DNA of 64,000 bases from Solanum dulcamara (GCF_947179165.1 NC_077245.1:46959286-47023285), one strand, 5' to 3'; shown: positions 11,551 to 22,787, counted from the first letter of the stretch. A program made the numbers and translations. The notes: generated by a model not told the origin, from the letters alone.

Positions 11551-13015
11551 ATGTTTACCGTTTACCTAGACTAGGGGTAAAGTTGTGTGGTACTAATGGT
11601 GGTGGTATGGTTGTCCAAAATGGGTCCGAATCCTCTTTGGTGGTGGATGTCATTCAAAACAAGACCGTGACCCAACACTTGTTAAGTTAAAGAAGTTAGT
11701 GAAGGAAAAGAAGGTAGAAGTCTTTTCGCAAAGGGGAGATGGGGTGTTATACTACCAAGGTCGGTTATGTATTTTGAATGTGGGTAGCCTGAGGAATTTG
11801 ATCTCGATGGAGGCTCGTAATTCTTCATATTTCATTTATCCCAGTTTCGACAAAAATGTACCAAGACTTAAATAAGTTCTACTAGTGGGGTGGCATGAAT
11901 AAGGAAATAACAAGGTTCGTGTTCGAATGTCTAAACTGTCAACAAGTGAAGGCCGAACATCAAAGGCCAGGTGGCCCAGCGCAATATATCAAACTACCTA
12001 CTTGGAAGTGGAAGGAGGTGAATATGGATTTTATGGTGGGTTTGCCTCATACCCAAAAATGTCATGATTCGATATGGGTAATTTTGGATAGAATGACTAA
12101 GTTGGCTTACTTTCTACTAGTCAAGACTTTGAACAGTGTAGAAGATTATGCTAAGTTATACATTCGAGAGTTGGTAAGGTTGCATGGTGTGCCGTTTTCC
12201 ATTATTTTAGATCATGGTACCCAATTTACCTCTCACTTTTGGAGAATTTCAAATAGGATACGGTACTAAGGTGAAGTTAAGCACCACATTCCATCCTCAA
12301 ACCGATGGGCAAGATGAAAAGACGATTCAGACACTAGAGGATATATTAAGGGCTTATGTGTTGGAGTGAAAGGGAAATTAGGATGATCACCTACCACACA
12401 TTGAGTTTGCGTATAATAATAGTTACCACTCAAGTATTGAGATGGCGCCATTCAAGGATTTGTATGGGAGACGATATAGATCTCCGTTTGTCTAGTTCAA
12501 AGTTTATGAGATGACCTTGTTAGGTACCAATTTGGTACTTGATGCGTTAGAGAAACTGAAAGTAATTAGAGAGAGGTTGAAGATGGCCCAAAATCATCAA
12601 AAGTCTTATTCCAATGTTAGAAAAAGGGATATTGAGTTTAAAGTGGAAGATTGAGTGTATTTGGAGGTTTCACCCATGAACGGTGTGGTTAAGTTCATCA
12701 AGCAAGGTAAATTTAGCCCCAGCTATATAGGTTCTTATATAATTTTAAAGCGGGTTGGTAAAGTAACTTATGTGTTGGAATTACCTTTGTAAATGGCCAT
12801 GGTTCATCCGGTGTTCCATCTGTCCATGTTGAGGAAATGTGTGGGAGATCCTAGTTCTATAGTACCTTTGGAGATAGTGAATGTTGAAAAGAATTTGACC
12901 TATGAAGAGATTCCGATTGAGAATTTGGACGGGCAAGTCAAGAGATTGAGGAACAAAGAAGTTGCATCCGTTAAAGTCCTTTGGAGGAATCAACAAGTTG
13001 ATGGTGCCGCATGAG
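11551..13015 (+). pseudogene. pol: Element 2 integrase with chromodomain-like tail, broken
   Basis: The zinc-binding region is damaged (His pair lost near 11815-11850) but CLNCQQVK is present at about 11928-11950. The core reads VNMDFMVGLP (about 12019), DHGTQFTSHFW (about 12210) and QTDGQDEKTIQ (about 12297); the D,D(35)E residues are legible across a frameshift near 12248. The C-terminal part (12650-13015) holds the RF-GKLSP / GSY-I-LKRVGKV-Y region and a chromodomain-like end (NLDGQVKRLRNKEV then VKVLWRN), closed by TGA at 13012-13014. The final ATWE-type residues of the chromodomain are lost to that stop. Tekay-type chromodomains are thought to guide insertion to heterochromatin. Confidence 0.85.
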
Positions 13016-13315
13016 AAGTGGAAGCGGACATGATGAAACGTTACCCTCTTCTTTTGCATTTTACTCAAGCCTAAGGTAAAAGGTCCTCTTTGCTCAAGTA
13101 TTTAAGACTTATGTTTTAGTTATCCATGTATTCATATGCATGAATATTCATGAATTTGAATTTTAAAGTTATGTTTCATGCAAAAGCTTAAAGGTTTAAT
13201 GTTTTATGCATTTCGAATGTCATTTTATATATGTTAGGTTGCTAGTACTCGTTCCATGTCTGCTTCTATGTCAATCGTTCTCATTCTAGGATGAATATTC
13301 CCAATGGGGAGATAT
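13016..13315 (+). other. Element 2 3' untranslated region and polypurine tract
   Basis: Non-coding spacer ending in CCCAATGGGGAGATAT (about 13300-13315) directly before the 3' LTR start TGTAAAACTCC. It is very similar to 5561-5856 of element 1, showing the two belong to related families. Confidence 0.8.
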
Positions 13316-15525
13316 TGTAAAACTCCAAAAATATGGAAGGTCCTAAACCAAGGAACCAAGGATGAATTTTTGTAGAGGTTGCAGAAATTGGCACCTGAAG
13401 CCGACTACGAAAGTCATCACAGACCATGGTAAGGACTACAGGCCATGGTGAGACACCGTGGTGGATATTTAGAGACTCAGAATATAGGGGATGAACCACG
13501 ATTGAGGAACACAAATCTTGGTGAGAACCACGGGCCGTGAAGCCCTCCGTGGTGAGCCTTTCTTAGAACCCTCAGGAATTTTCTTGAGGCACGATCCATG
13601 GACGCCTACCACGGGTCGTGTCACCCACCATGGTACGTGGTGAGTCCTCATTGTAGACCCTGTATTGTTCAACTTGAAAACCTGCACTACGAACATATTT
13701 CACAGCCTATAGTGATCTTCATGGACCGTCAAGACGTCCCATGGTGAAACTTAAGAGACTACCGCTGTAGGCCCTTTTTTGAGGTTTTCCGGTCAGATTT
13801 TTAAAGGAGCAATTTAGTCATTACCTATGTTTTAAATCAAAATGATGTCATTTTAGAGGCTGAATTCTTCCATCTAAAGACTTTAAACCCTTCCAAGACC
13901 TCATTTTTCACAGTTAAGACTTAAGACTCAAATTATCTCTTCCCAAACTCTCTTAAGAACCTCAAGGCAGGACTACAGTTTTCAATTCAAGGAATTCAAG
14001 TCACCATTTTTCCTCAAGTTTTCTTTTAGGTTTAGTCTCCTATAAGGTGTGTGAGCTTTTCATCCATGGGGTCCTTCCACCCATGGAATCCAAATGAACT
14101 TCCAATTTGATATTACAACTTCCTGATGATGAATTCTTTTGGGCTTTTGTATAGTGATTTTAAATGCATACACTATGATATATTTGGAGTTTGTTTACCT
14201 ATATTGATGTATTTTTACTCCCAATTGCATGAGTTGAAGGGTTTAATTATATGCCTCTATGAAGGCATTGAAGGAGGTTTTCAATATGAATGATGGGTTT
14301 TTTGAGATATTCTAAATTGATGCATTTCATCACTCTCATGCATGCAATAATTCTTTAAAATGCATTTAAAGGTTTTATAAAGCGAACCCATCTAGTTTTC
14401 CTCATTATTTAAGTAAAGTTGAAATGAAGTTTGACTCCAATGAATGATATTAAGTAAATGCTTACATAAAGTGAGTCTTTATGAAATGATTGATTGATGA
14501 AGGGCTTCTTAGCCAAATTAAGGTTTCAATGGGAAAGGAAAATTCTTGCATTGAAACAAATGAAAGGTTTTAATGAGCTATTCCACCGAATGATATTTTT
14601 GTTTTTATGTCAAAATTATATATTATGCTATGATGATGTTTAAATATATTTCATAGGATTTGACCGAGCACCGAATGTAGCATGTATACGGAGACTCGAC
14701 TGAAGGGGTTCTTAAGTAAAGTCTCATATTATATTAACTATGTGCCACCATAGGGGCCCTTATCAACTATTTTTAGGATAGTAGATCCACAATTAGCCGT
14801 TAAAGTTAAAGTTGAAGAACATTTAAATTTGAAGGAGTAATACCCTGACAAGGTAGTCTCCCTTGTCTCGCTACAGGAGTCATTGGATTCCATCTAATAA
14901 CTCGCATGGTCTTCAATGTCTATGGTCACTTTCCCATAAATTGATGATTTAAAGGTTTTATTATGATGTTTCTCATGCACACATTAACTTATGCATATTG
15001 CCTATATATATGACTTGTTATTCTCATTTTAGCATAGTCCCATACTTAGTACATTCAAAGTACTAACACATACTTTTGCCTACATGATATCACCATATAG
15101 GAACCAGCGTTGCTCCACACACTCCTCCCCATGGCTAGATTGTTCATTGAAGGCTACTACTAGTTGTAAGTTTCCATGGTTCGGGAACAACACTCTTATT
15201 CCTTTCTTGTTTATTATGTTGTTTAGACATTTGAGTTATCTTTGGTATCTTTTTACTAAATTTTGATGTTAAGAAAGGGACATGTCTTAGACCCTGCCAA
15301 GTCTTACAATGTAACAAGTATTGTTGGAAATAGTAAGTGACGATATGTTGAGTTTGACTCTTATGTAATGTGAAGTCCCTTAGTCTTGATTATCCCCTTT
15401 ATGTTTCCACTTGTTGATTATCATTGCCGATGAATTGCTTGATGAATGCTAAGAGGCTTGGGTGAGGTGCCTCCGGGAGCTTCATTCATCGTGTCACGTC
15501 TAGGCCCTAGGCTTGGGTCATGATA
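13316..15525 (+). mobile_element. Element 2 3' LTR
   Basis: A 2210-bp LTR from TGTAAAACTCC to GGGTCATGATA, followed by the target duplication AAAGT. It has a long U3 with alternating CCACGG / CCGTGG-type motifs (about 13395-13745) that is mostly missing from the 5' LTR. It also has the conserved block near 14885-14920 and a perfect 7-bp inverted repeat at 15046-15066. Confidence 0.9.
15046..15066. repeat. LTR inverted repeat TTAGTAC-N7-GTACTAA
   Basis: TTAGTAC (15046-15052), loop ATTCAAA, GTACTAA (15060-15066): a perfect 7-bp stem with a 7-nt loop. The same structure stands in the same LTR position in other families (55115-55135, 60348-60368, and 44882-44902 in a different LTR type). Its role is unknown; it lies downstream of TATATA-like sequence, so it could be in the transcribed R/U5 part. 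Confidence 0.75.
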
Positions 15526-17092
15526 AAAGTCTCACAAGGTTTCTTCTTGAAGCTCAAGCTAGGGTTTCCAAATTTTGACAAGGTTTCTTCTTCAATTCTT
15601 AGTGAATTCAAGCAAGGTATGTGGGTATTGCTTCATCGGTTCCTTTCAACCATGAAGAACCAAAATTCTCTCAAAGTTTCTTTCAATTTTCAATTGATTA
15701 TGAACCCTAGTTTTGACAAATTGCATTGGGCTGATTAAATTTTATTTTTATATGTCATCAATGATCATTATGCGATTGTTTTCATATAAATTGCATGTTT
15801 TAAAGTGGAATTTTGAATGAACATGCATAAATCTACTTTCAAGTTATGATTATGAAAGTTAAAGATTATTTTATGAGTTGATCACGAGTTTATTGATTTA
15901 CAATAAAAGTTTCAATGATTTAAAGTTGAGATTATGATTTTTTTATGAAAGTTATGATGCTGATAAATGTTAAGATAAAAGAAGTAATTATGGTGTGATT
16001 AGTCTAATTCTCACACATTCATGTTAAAGATGGAGATAAGTATAATTCTCACCAAAGTTATGGATTATTATGAATCACTAAGTTAATGAGCCATTCCTAA
16101 TGTTTTATAAAGATGGATTAATAGGCAGTTACTACATTTCCCTATTATGTTATGATGATGTTTTTATGAGTTTTTGTTAGGATATTGACTAAGCACCGAA
16201 AGGTCTTCTAGGTGGGGTTCAGTTTGGTAATGCAGTTAGTTACTCAAAAAAATCCTAGTAGAAACCTAAAGTCTCAAACTACGTTGCCCTTGTAAATTTT
16301 CCTTCATGGCCTAGATAGTGGATCCACATATAGCACAGTTGAGTTGAGTTATGATGATTACCATGACAGAGTATACCCTGGCAAGATAGCCTCCCCTTTT
16401 TGATGAGGGTTCCATCGAATTCCATGTAATAGCTCGCATGGTCTTAGATGTCGGTTAAAGGTCTTATCGCACACAACTTGAAGTTAAGATATGAGTTATA
16501 CGATGAAGTTTTATGATATGTATTGATTATGAGTTTCATATGTTTTCAAATGATTTAAGCCTTACTCATGTTCACTATGATTGGTCATGCATGTTCTTGC
16601 ATATTGTGTATGTTCCTTTACTTGTTCCTGCATACCTAACATACTTACTACATTCAAACTTACTAACACATATTTTACCTATATTATCTCATAATGTATG
16701 GGCGGATGACATTCACGACTATTATATTCTTGGCTTGAGATGATTAGATATCAAGAGTTTGTGACTTCTCATCTTATCGAGGGCAATGACTTATTTCATA
16801 TTGCTACTATTTTACTTTCTCTTATTTTCAGGTGAGCCAGGAGATTGTCCTAAGCCCCCATAAAAGAATAAGACTAGATGCATACTTAGATGACTTTATA
16901 ATGTAGTCCGTATTGGACGTCTATTGAGTTGATTTCCTTTAGTCCCAACAATACCTTAAGTTGATTACTTTCACTTATATCTTATTATCATATTTTTTAC
17001 ATTAAGAATGCTATGTATGCTAAGATGGAGTATTTGGAGTACCTCACTCTAGATCGCCGTATCGCGGGTTAGCCCTAGTTTGGGTCGTGACA
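15526..17092 (+). mobile_element. Element 1 3' LTR, second part
   Basis: Continuation of the LTR begun at 5857 after removal of element 2; it begins with the second AAAGT. It contains the conserved block at about 16417-16456 and a degenerate form of the inverted repeat near 16646-16668. It ends in TTGGGTCGTGACA (17092), the normal 3' end of this LTR type. Total length of the two parts is 2263 bp, or 2258 bp without the duplicated AAAGT. Confidence 0.88.
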
Positions 17093-18753
17093 TCAATGCA
17101 TCAAAACAACATAATCATCATAAGAACTTACATATGTATGTGGGAGATAACAGTAATTAATATTAATATCTTGAAAGCTATTACATGGAATCCGATGTTC
17201 CCCACATCGAGAAGGAGGAGGATAATTGCCAAGGTAGGCTCCGTAAAACATAATTATTATCATGTGCTATATGTGGATCCACTAGTTAGGCCATATTCAT
17301 AAATCTATGGTGGAAATGCTAGAGGTTGCTACTTGGGCTTAGGTCAAGCCCCTACCTCAAATTCCACTCAATGCTAAATCATCATCCCACAGAATGCATA
17401 ACATATCAAAATTATAAATCATGCTTGCAGTAATCATAATTTATAGACTTGTTCATAGGATTAGCTCATTATCATGATTTATGTAAGGTGGGTGTAGGCC
17501 TTCCATCATTATGAATCTTTCTTATAAAAATATCATTTGAGTTTTAAATCACGTTCTTCATCAAGGATTTTAAATCACTCTTTCATCAGAGTCTTAAGTC
17601 ACCTTTAAGGATCTTAATTCACTCCTTCATTACCTTGTTTGAAACTTTATGGATCATCATTCATAAAGTTCTTGCATAAAGCATATTTAAACTCATTCAT
17701 GAAGCTTTTATTGAAATAACTTGAAAACCATGATCATAGTTTATAAATCATATTTGAAACTAGCATGTAGCATGGTCATTAAAATTCAACTTGAAATCAT
17801 GAAATATGATATGAATTATGCATAATTTGGCTAATAGCGTTGAAATATATCATAATTAAGAAAACCCAATGCAAATCATGAAATTAGGGCTTTTAATTGA
17901 AGAAATTATAAGAGAAATGGAGAAGAATTTAGGATTCCATGGGTGAAAGGAACCCATGGATGAAGTCCACATAACTTGACCTTTTTGAGACCTAAATTGA
18001 AGAGAATGAAATATTCACCTTGAAGAAAATTCCTTGAATTACTTGATGAAGTAGAAAGCCTTTGAGAGAAAACCTGGGAAAGAAGATTTTATTATTTTGG
18101 AAATTATAGTGAGAATGAGAGGGTTAAGGAAATTTAGGTTAGTTATTAGGTTAGAATCTAGTCCAAAAAACCATCCACAATCATTAATGAAACATAGGAA
18201 AATGATCAAAATAACCCCAACTTAAAACTTAATATGGAGCCAAAACAGACCATCATGACAGACCGTTATAGGCAATGGAGTCTGTGGTCCCCTCCGTTGT
18301 GAGGGACTTAGGCTTTCAAAAAAAGGGGTGCCCACCACAAGACCTATCACGGTCCGTTAAGGGCACCAGATCCATGATGATCTGCCGTGATGGTAGACTT
18401 GGACTTGAAATTTGGGGGCTTGTATGGAGGGTTTCATGAGTTCCTCCATAGAGGAATTCATGATCTGTGGAGGGAAATACGGCCCATAAACTTGAGGCAT
18501 GGAGATGATCATGACAGGAGCCTATAGGAGGGGTTCACCATAGAAGCCATAACGAAATGTGGTCCTCACTACGAGTCATGGTTGCCTCTTGTGGTCGTCA
18601 CATTAAGTACTCAAATGACAGGCATGGACCACGGTGGCCCTTCACGGCCTATAGTGGGTCTGGTGAATAACACCTTGTACCAAAAGCTAAATTTTTTAGG
18701 AAATTCAACTTTTGATCCTCATTTTCCGACTTTCAAATTTACGGGGTCTTACA
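17093..18753 (-). mobile_element. Chromoviral LTR in reverse orientation, 3' end lost
   Basis: Read on the minus strand it starts TGTAAGACCCCGTAAAT at 18753 and runs down to the junction with element 1 at 17093. It contains the reverse of the conserved block (ATTACATGGAATCC at about 17172) and a U3 with CCACGG/CCGTGG-type motifs (about 18255-18650). The expected LTR end TGTCA is missing at the element 1 junction, so it was probably cut by element 1 insertion or later deletion. There is no polypurine tract beyond 18753, so this was a 5' or solo LTR. Confidence 0.75.
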
Positions 18754-19240
18754 CCTATTCCATTAGTGGACTTGGGTATTAAACATTAAGTGTCATTATC
18801 AAAGTATTTTAGTCAATCTGTCAGTATTTCATAAATCCACACGAAGATTATTTTATCTACGTATGTTTGATCTCACAAAAGTTATCAATTAGTATTTTAG
18901 GGCATTATCATATTATCATAATCTACAAGGCAGGCAAACATAGATATTTAGTAAAATTCAACACTGATACTATCATCTTTTAAAGTAAGTGACTCAACAC
19001 TACAGGAGATAAGTGATTTTTATTTGAAAAGAATATCCAGTAATGTTGAAGATATGCGACTTGCAAAATTTAACTAAAAGAAGAATATATCAAAGAAGAT
19101 CAAAATACAGTACATTTCAACAATGTACTTTTCCAGACACAATCTTCAACGCAATTATGAAATAATTTTTTTTCTTAAAATGATAATTTAGTGATATAGA
19201 TCACTAAAGATTAGGGATATCAACAATTGAGAGGTTGTTG
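18754..19240. other. Unassigned non-coding stretch
   Basis: AT-rich DNA with no open frame, repeat or terminal structure that I can support. It may be the upstream part of the copia 3' end recognised from about 19240, or genomic flank. Confidence 0.4.
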
Positions 19241-19877
19241 TCAAGATAAAAATTTATTGTCTCTAAGATGCAAGTAATGGTTTTATCAGGGAGAGTAAAG
19301 AAGGTGTTGCACTCATTTTGTATCACCCAAGGTTTTTTCGTGCTTGGTTTTTCTTCCAGGTTTTTAACAGTACAGCAAACAATGCATACTAAAGGATATG
19401 TGTACTCTTTTTTCTTTTCTTGAATTCTTTTTCACGAAATTTTTTTCTATTAAGATTTTAACGAGGCTCATAATTTATGGACACTCAAAAACGAGTGTTA
19501 TGAACATCTCATTTATATGGGTGTCGAACAAAAAGATCTCTTTATCTTCCCACTAACTCTTTACCATTATGTTTCACCTCCTCCATTACCTTAAATTCTT
19601 TATATTATGTCTCTCACCTACTCCATGACCTTAAATTCTTCATATTATGTCTCTCGCCTTCTCCATGATCTTCTCCCATAATTGTAGTGGATAATATCAT
19701 GTTATGAAAACCTTTTATATGTGTGTATGAACACCAAAATTGAAGCTCAAATGCTCATATTGCAGACCCTAGAATATATTTTGAAGAATAAGAAAATTCT
19801 CATCTTTTATGTCTCTATATCTTCTTGTCTATCTTCTTGCTTATATTATAACTCTATTAGCTTAGTTTTATAGCACA
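19241..19877 (+). mobile_element. Ty1/copia 3' end: 3' leader and LTR remnant
   Basis: The region 19290-19500 has the chain of features I associate with the non-coding 3' tail of a plant copia element: AGGGAGAGTAAAG, a GGTTTTTCTTCCAGGTTTTTAAC stretch in pieces, then AAGATTTTAACGAGGC and a degenerate purine tract AAAACGAG. TGTTATGAACATC at about 19497 is a plausible LTR start. The LTR would end close to 19877, where the Helitron candidate begins. No coding part of this element is left. This copia type differs from element 3. Confidence 0.5.
19581..19675 (+). repeat. 40-bp direct repeat, about 2.3 copies
   Basis: The unit starting CTCCATGACCTTAAATTCTT is present at 19581-19620 and 19621-19660 with few differences, followed by a partial third copy from 19661. 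It lies within the copia LTR remnant. Confidence 0.85.
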
Positions 19878-19889
19878 CTAGTCTTTTGG

Positions 19890-19906
19890 CACGCGCTTTG
19901 CGCGTG
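19890..19906 (-). repeat. Helitron-type 3' hairpin
   Basis: CACGCGCTTTGCGCGTG: perfect 7-bp GC-rich stem with a 3-nt loop in very AT-rich surroundings, 8 nt from CTAG. Confidence 0.7.
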
Positions 19907-20300
19907 TACCCATATCAATTAACATTCAAAATAATAATATAGAACTTACATAAACTCGTAAATTCGAATCAAAAGCTTCAATCCAAATCCTTCCCTCCAT
20001 ACGTTGAGAATTCATCTTCCTTTATTCCTAATTTTGTTTTACAATCCACAAAGTTCCAAATAGTTAGGTGAAGCTATTCATTCCCTCAAGAATCTACACA
20101 TGTTTTTGAAAATCTAAATTTAGAGAAGGGTTAAATTTTGTATGCACCTAATTGTTGTGAGCATTTATAAAGTTCCGTAAAGAAAATGAAAAGTCTATAT
20201 ACATAAATGGTATCATCAATGGAATATCAAAAGACCAAAATAGAAGCATAAATGGGGATGAATTATTTTTTTTTTAAAAAAAGGTATACACGTTTAGCTG

Positions 20301-20405
20301 GCATTACTATTGGCAGACTAAACATCCTCCCCATTTATTAAGAAAAATTGCATAATAACAACATGCATTAACTATTTGGCAGAGCAAATATTTCCTCCGT
20401 TTATT
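20301..20405 (+). repeat. Diverged direct repeat, about 40 bp, two copies
   Basis: GCATTACTATTGGCAGACTA... at 20301-20340 and GCATTAACTATTTGGCAGAG... at 20365-20405 share order and most bases, both ending in CC(C/G)(C/T)TTTATTA-like sequence. It lies inside the Helitron candidate. Confidence 0.6.
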
Positions 20406-20542
20406 ACTCGATTCAATACAATTGATGAGATTATATTTAACATAAAACTTTGGTATTAAATTCAAATTCTTCAAATTCTTTATTTTTTTATTATTTAATA
20501 CTTAATTAATTAAATAATTTATAATATTTTAATTTAGTATAG

Positions 20543-20857
20543 GGGCAAAATGATAATCCAATTTTGGATTTAAATTCTTTCCACTTTTAATAATATATGA
20601 TGATTAATGGTAAAATTATTATTCATCGAAAAGTCAGATAAGTGGTTATAGAAAAAAGGAATACCCATTTGGGAAAAGAGAGTGAGAATATAGATGGCGA
20701 TAGTAAAATAAGAAAAAACGAGGATCGCATAATTTATTAATGGAAAGGAAATACTAATGGGTATATGGATAATATAATTTCCCTTCACGTTGAAGAATAA
20801 ATCTCTTCTGGATTTCCATCTCATATAAATAAATTAAGAAGGTCGTTGTTGAATAGT
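20543..20857. other. Non-coding AT-rich stretch
   Basis: No supported feature. On the minus strand this would be the 3' flank of the cysteine-rich remnant at 20858-21112. An open frame at 20570-20824 on that strand is AT-rich and hydrophobic and I do not believe it. Confidence 0.4.
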
Positions 20858-21112
20858 TTAGAGAGCAGTAGAAACAGTCCATACAGCTGCGTCATCTTCC
20901 CCGCATGAGTGATGCACATCTTTCATCCTTTTTATCGACTTGCATACTCCACTACATGACCAATCAAACGATGCTACACACATATTTCCTCCTTTTACCT
21001 TTAATTCACAATCTGGAGGTGTCCCACAACATATTGTACATTCATCCACATGTTCCACTTCAAGCCTAATTAACCAGGATCCCAACCAAATGTCTTCGTT
21101 TGCATATCTATA
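20858..21112 (-). pseudogene. Cysteine-rich coding remnant, unrecognised
   Basis: An open stretch of about 84 codons ends in TAA at 20858-20860. It has no in-frame ATG near its beginning, so it reads as the last exon or 3' part of a gene whose upstream part is gone; copia LTR sequence starts within about 20 bp upstream. Eight cysteines stand in a regular pattern: CTICC, then PDCEL, NMCVAS, WSCSGVC and HHSCGED, followed by a short acidic segment and a C-terminal AVWTVSTAL. Base composition is less AT-rich than its surroundings. No signal peptide is visible because the N-terminus is missing. I do not recognise the family; secreted cysteine-rich peptide, inhibitor or a zinc-binding module are all possible. 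It could also be chance, but eight spaced cysteines in a stop-free frame argue against that. Confidence 0.4.
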
Positions 21113-21122
21113 TTATATGCCC

Positions 21123-21291
21123 CTAATAGTATGTAAATTTTCATACTACAATGATATCAGTTGCTCCTCTTTGCCCGTGGTTTTCTCATATTTGGGTTAC
21201 TACGTAAAATTTTTGATGTCATTATTTTTTTATTTTATTTTTACTATTTTTTACTATATACATTTTTGTGTTAGTCCACATTTTCCCAACA
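21123..21291 (+). mobile_element. Element 3 5' LTR, 5'-truncated
   Basis: About 170 bp aligning with the last part of the LTRs at 29814-30340 and 47478-48017 (shared GATATCAGTTGCTCCTCT, TTACTACGTAAAAT and a TTTTTGTGTTAG stretch). It ends in CCCAACA at 21291. The first about 350 bp are missing; the break abuts the cysteine-rich remnant. Confidence 0.8.
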
Positions 21292-21294
21292 AAC

Positions 21295-21310
21295 TGGTAT
21301 CGGAGCAAGG
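21295..21310 (+). other. Element 3 primer-binding site
   Basis: TGGTATCGGAGCAAGG, complementary to the 3' end of an initiator tRNA-Met type molecule, 3 nt after the LTR end. Confidence 0.82.
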
Positions 21311-21416
21311 TTTTATCTGAATATGCTCTGTGTTTGCATCATAGTCTCAACTTCCAATCAGAAAAGATTTACTTTAATTTAATATATTTTTTTGGGTAGG
21401 TGGAGGGGGAAGGACG

Positions 21417-22140
21417 ATGAAAGCCAACACTAGTAGAATGATTACTTTGAATGGTGTTAATTATGCTATTTGGAAGGGAAAATAGAAGACTTGCTTTATG
21501 TTAAGAATTTTTATCAACCAGTCTTTACCACTGTAAAGCCTAATAATAAAACAGATGAAGAGTGTAATCTATTGCATAGGCAAGGGTGTGGATTTATTAG
21601 GAAATTGGTTGACGATAATGTGTTGAATCATATTTTTGGGAAGACATACGCTCGTACCCTATGAAAGCATCTTGAAAGCTTGTATGCTCGGAAGACTAGG
21701 AACAATAAAATGTTCTTAATAAAGTAAATGTTAAGTTAAAATATCATGATGTTTCTCCGATGACAGATCATCTAAATTATTCTAGTTGTCTTCTATGAGA
21801 TTAAATTTGATGAAGAAATTCAAGGATTGCTTCTACTTAGTTCCCTACCAGACTCTTGGGAAATATTTAATAATTAATTGTCAAATTCTACTCCAAATGG
21901 TGTGATCTGTATGGATTCCACCAAGAGTAGTGTTTTGAACGAAGAGATGAGAAGAAAATCTCAAGGTTCTTCTTCTTCAAAGGATGTCCTAGTAACTGGC
22001 TCTAGGGGAGAAATAAAAAGCGTGGTTCTCAAAATAGAGAACATAGAAGAAACAAATTTAGGGGAGGGCTTAGGGATATTGAGTGCTATCATTGTGGCAT
22101 GAAAGGGCACACAAAGAGGTTCTACTGAAAATTGAAGAGA
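21417..22140 (+). pseudogene. gag: Element 3 copia gag, broken
   Basis: The ATG at 21417 opens MKANTSRMITLNGVNYAIWK, the start of a UBN2/gag-polypeptide domain. A frame change after 21478 leads to the stretch 21470-21664 (IEDLLYVKNF ... FIRKLVDDNVLNHI). Further fragments follow to 21878-22102, which carries NEEMRRKSQG and a Ser/Lys-rich linker. The zinc knuckle is legible near 22085-22130 (CYHCGMKGHTKRF, with the last Cys replaced by Tyr). It formed the particle shell and packaged RNA; no continuous frame is left. Confidence 0.8.
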
Positions 22141-22787
22141 GAGAACAAAGAAAAAAAGAAAATAAAAGAAGATGGCAATGAAAATTGCCTACCCACCATC
22201 TCTACCAAATATCTTATTACAGTCCTTGATGCAGATCTAATAAATATTACATGTGATGAGTCAAGATGGATTGTGGACACTAGTGCCTCATCTCATGTGA
22301 CATCAAGGAAGTAATTTTTCTCTTCCTATATTCCTAGTGACTTTCAAACCTTGAGTATTGGTAATGAACTGTATAGTGTTGGTATAATTCTCTTGGAAAT
22401 TAGTATTGGAACTAAACTAGTTTTGAACAATGTAAAACATGCACCTAATGTTCGTCTGCACCTAATTTCTGTTAGTGTTCTAGATGATGTAGGATATGTT
22501 AGTACCAATGGTGGTAGAAAATGGAAACTTAGTAAGGGTTCCTGGGTTGTGGCTTGAGGTAACAAACATCGTAGTCTATACTGGACTACGGTTTCTACTT
22601 ATGCGAATATAGTGAATGTAGTTGAGAACAATAACTTCTCAACTTTGTGGCACAAGAGGATTAGGCACATCACTGATAAAGGACTTAATGTTTTGTCCAA
22701 GAAGAAATTGTTGTCTGATTTCCAAATTGCTAAATTAAAAAGTGTGAGCACTACTTGGCGGGAAAACAAAACACCTTTAAGTCTAAC
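22141..22787 (+). pseudogene. pol: Element 3 protease and pre-integrase region, interrupted
   Basis: The protease active-site region reads WIVDTSASSHVTSRK (about 22267-22311; DTSAS with D-T-S in place of the usual D-S-G/D-T-A), followed by a stop. Further parts are NVKHAPNVRLHLISVSVL (about 22430-22485), the flap-to-C-terminal part of a copia protease, and a GAG-pre-integrase/zinc region (LWHKRIRHITDKGL, about 22645-22690). The reading is cut at 22787 by element 4, between the zinc region and the integrase core. Confidence 0.82.
22783..22787 (+). repeat. Target-site duplication of element 4, left copy
   Basis: CTAAC at 22783-22787; an identical CTAAC is at 27195-27199. Removing element 4 and one copy brings the two halves of the copia integrase into the same frame. 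Confidence 0.88.

Larger units (their letters stand above)
6553..15525 (+). mobile_element. Element 2: complete but decayed Tekay-like Ty3/gypsy chromovirus
   Basis: An 8973-bp element with two LTRs (6553-8315 and 13316-15525), a tRNA-Met-type primer site, gag, protease, RT, RNase H, integrase and a polypurine tract in canonical order, flanked by the perfect 5-bp duplication AAAGT. It sits inside the 3' LTR of element 1. All coding parts carry stops or frameshifts, so it is non-autonomous now. The LTRs differ in length by about 450 bp because the 5' copy has an internal deletion. Confidence 0.92.
19878..20542 (-). mobile_element. Probable short non-autonomous Helitron
   Basis: Read on the minus strand the element ends in a 7-bp hairpin (CACGCGC-AAA-GCGCGTG, 19890-19906), eight bases, then CTAG followed by T (19881-19877). 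Hairpin plus CTRR plus host T is the Helitron 3' terminus. The 5' terminus is less sure: TATACTAAATTAAAAT on the minus strand at about 20541 looks like a plant Helitron start, but the expected TC is not there (the bases read CC). No Rep/helicase coding is present, so the element would depend on an autonomous copy. The interior has a 64-bp-spaced direct repeat. Confidence 0.5.

Noticed and set aside
17092..17097. TCAAT after element 1 as a target duplication
   Set aside because: The left end of element 1 is missing, so there is no partner to compare.
20940..21320. 126-codon plus-strand open frame
   Set aside because: Its first half is the complement of the cysteine-rich remnant and its second half is copia LTR sequence rich in T.
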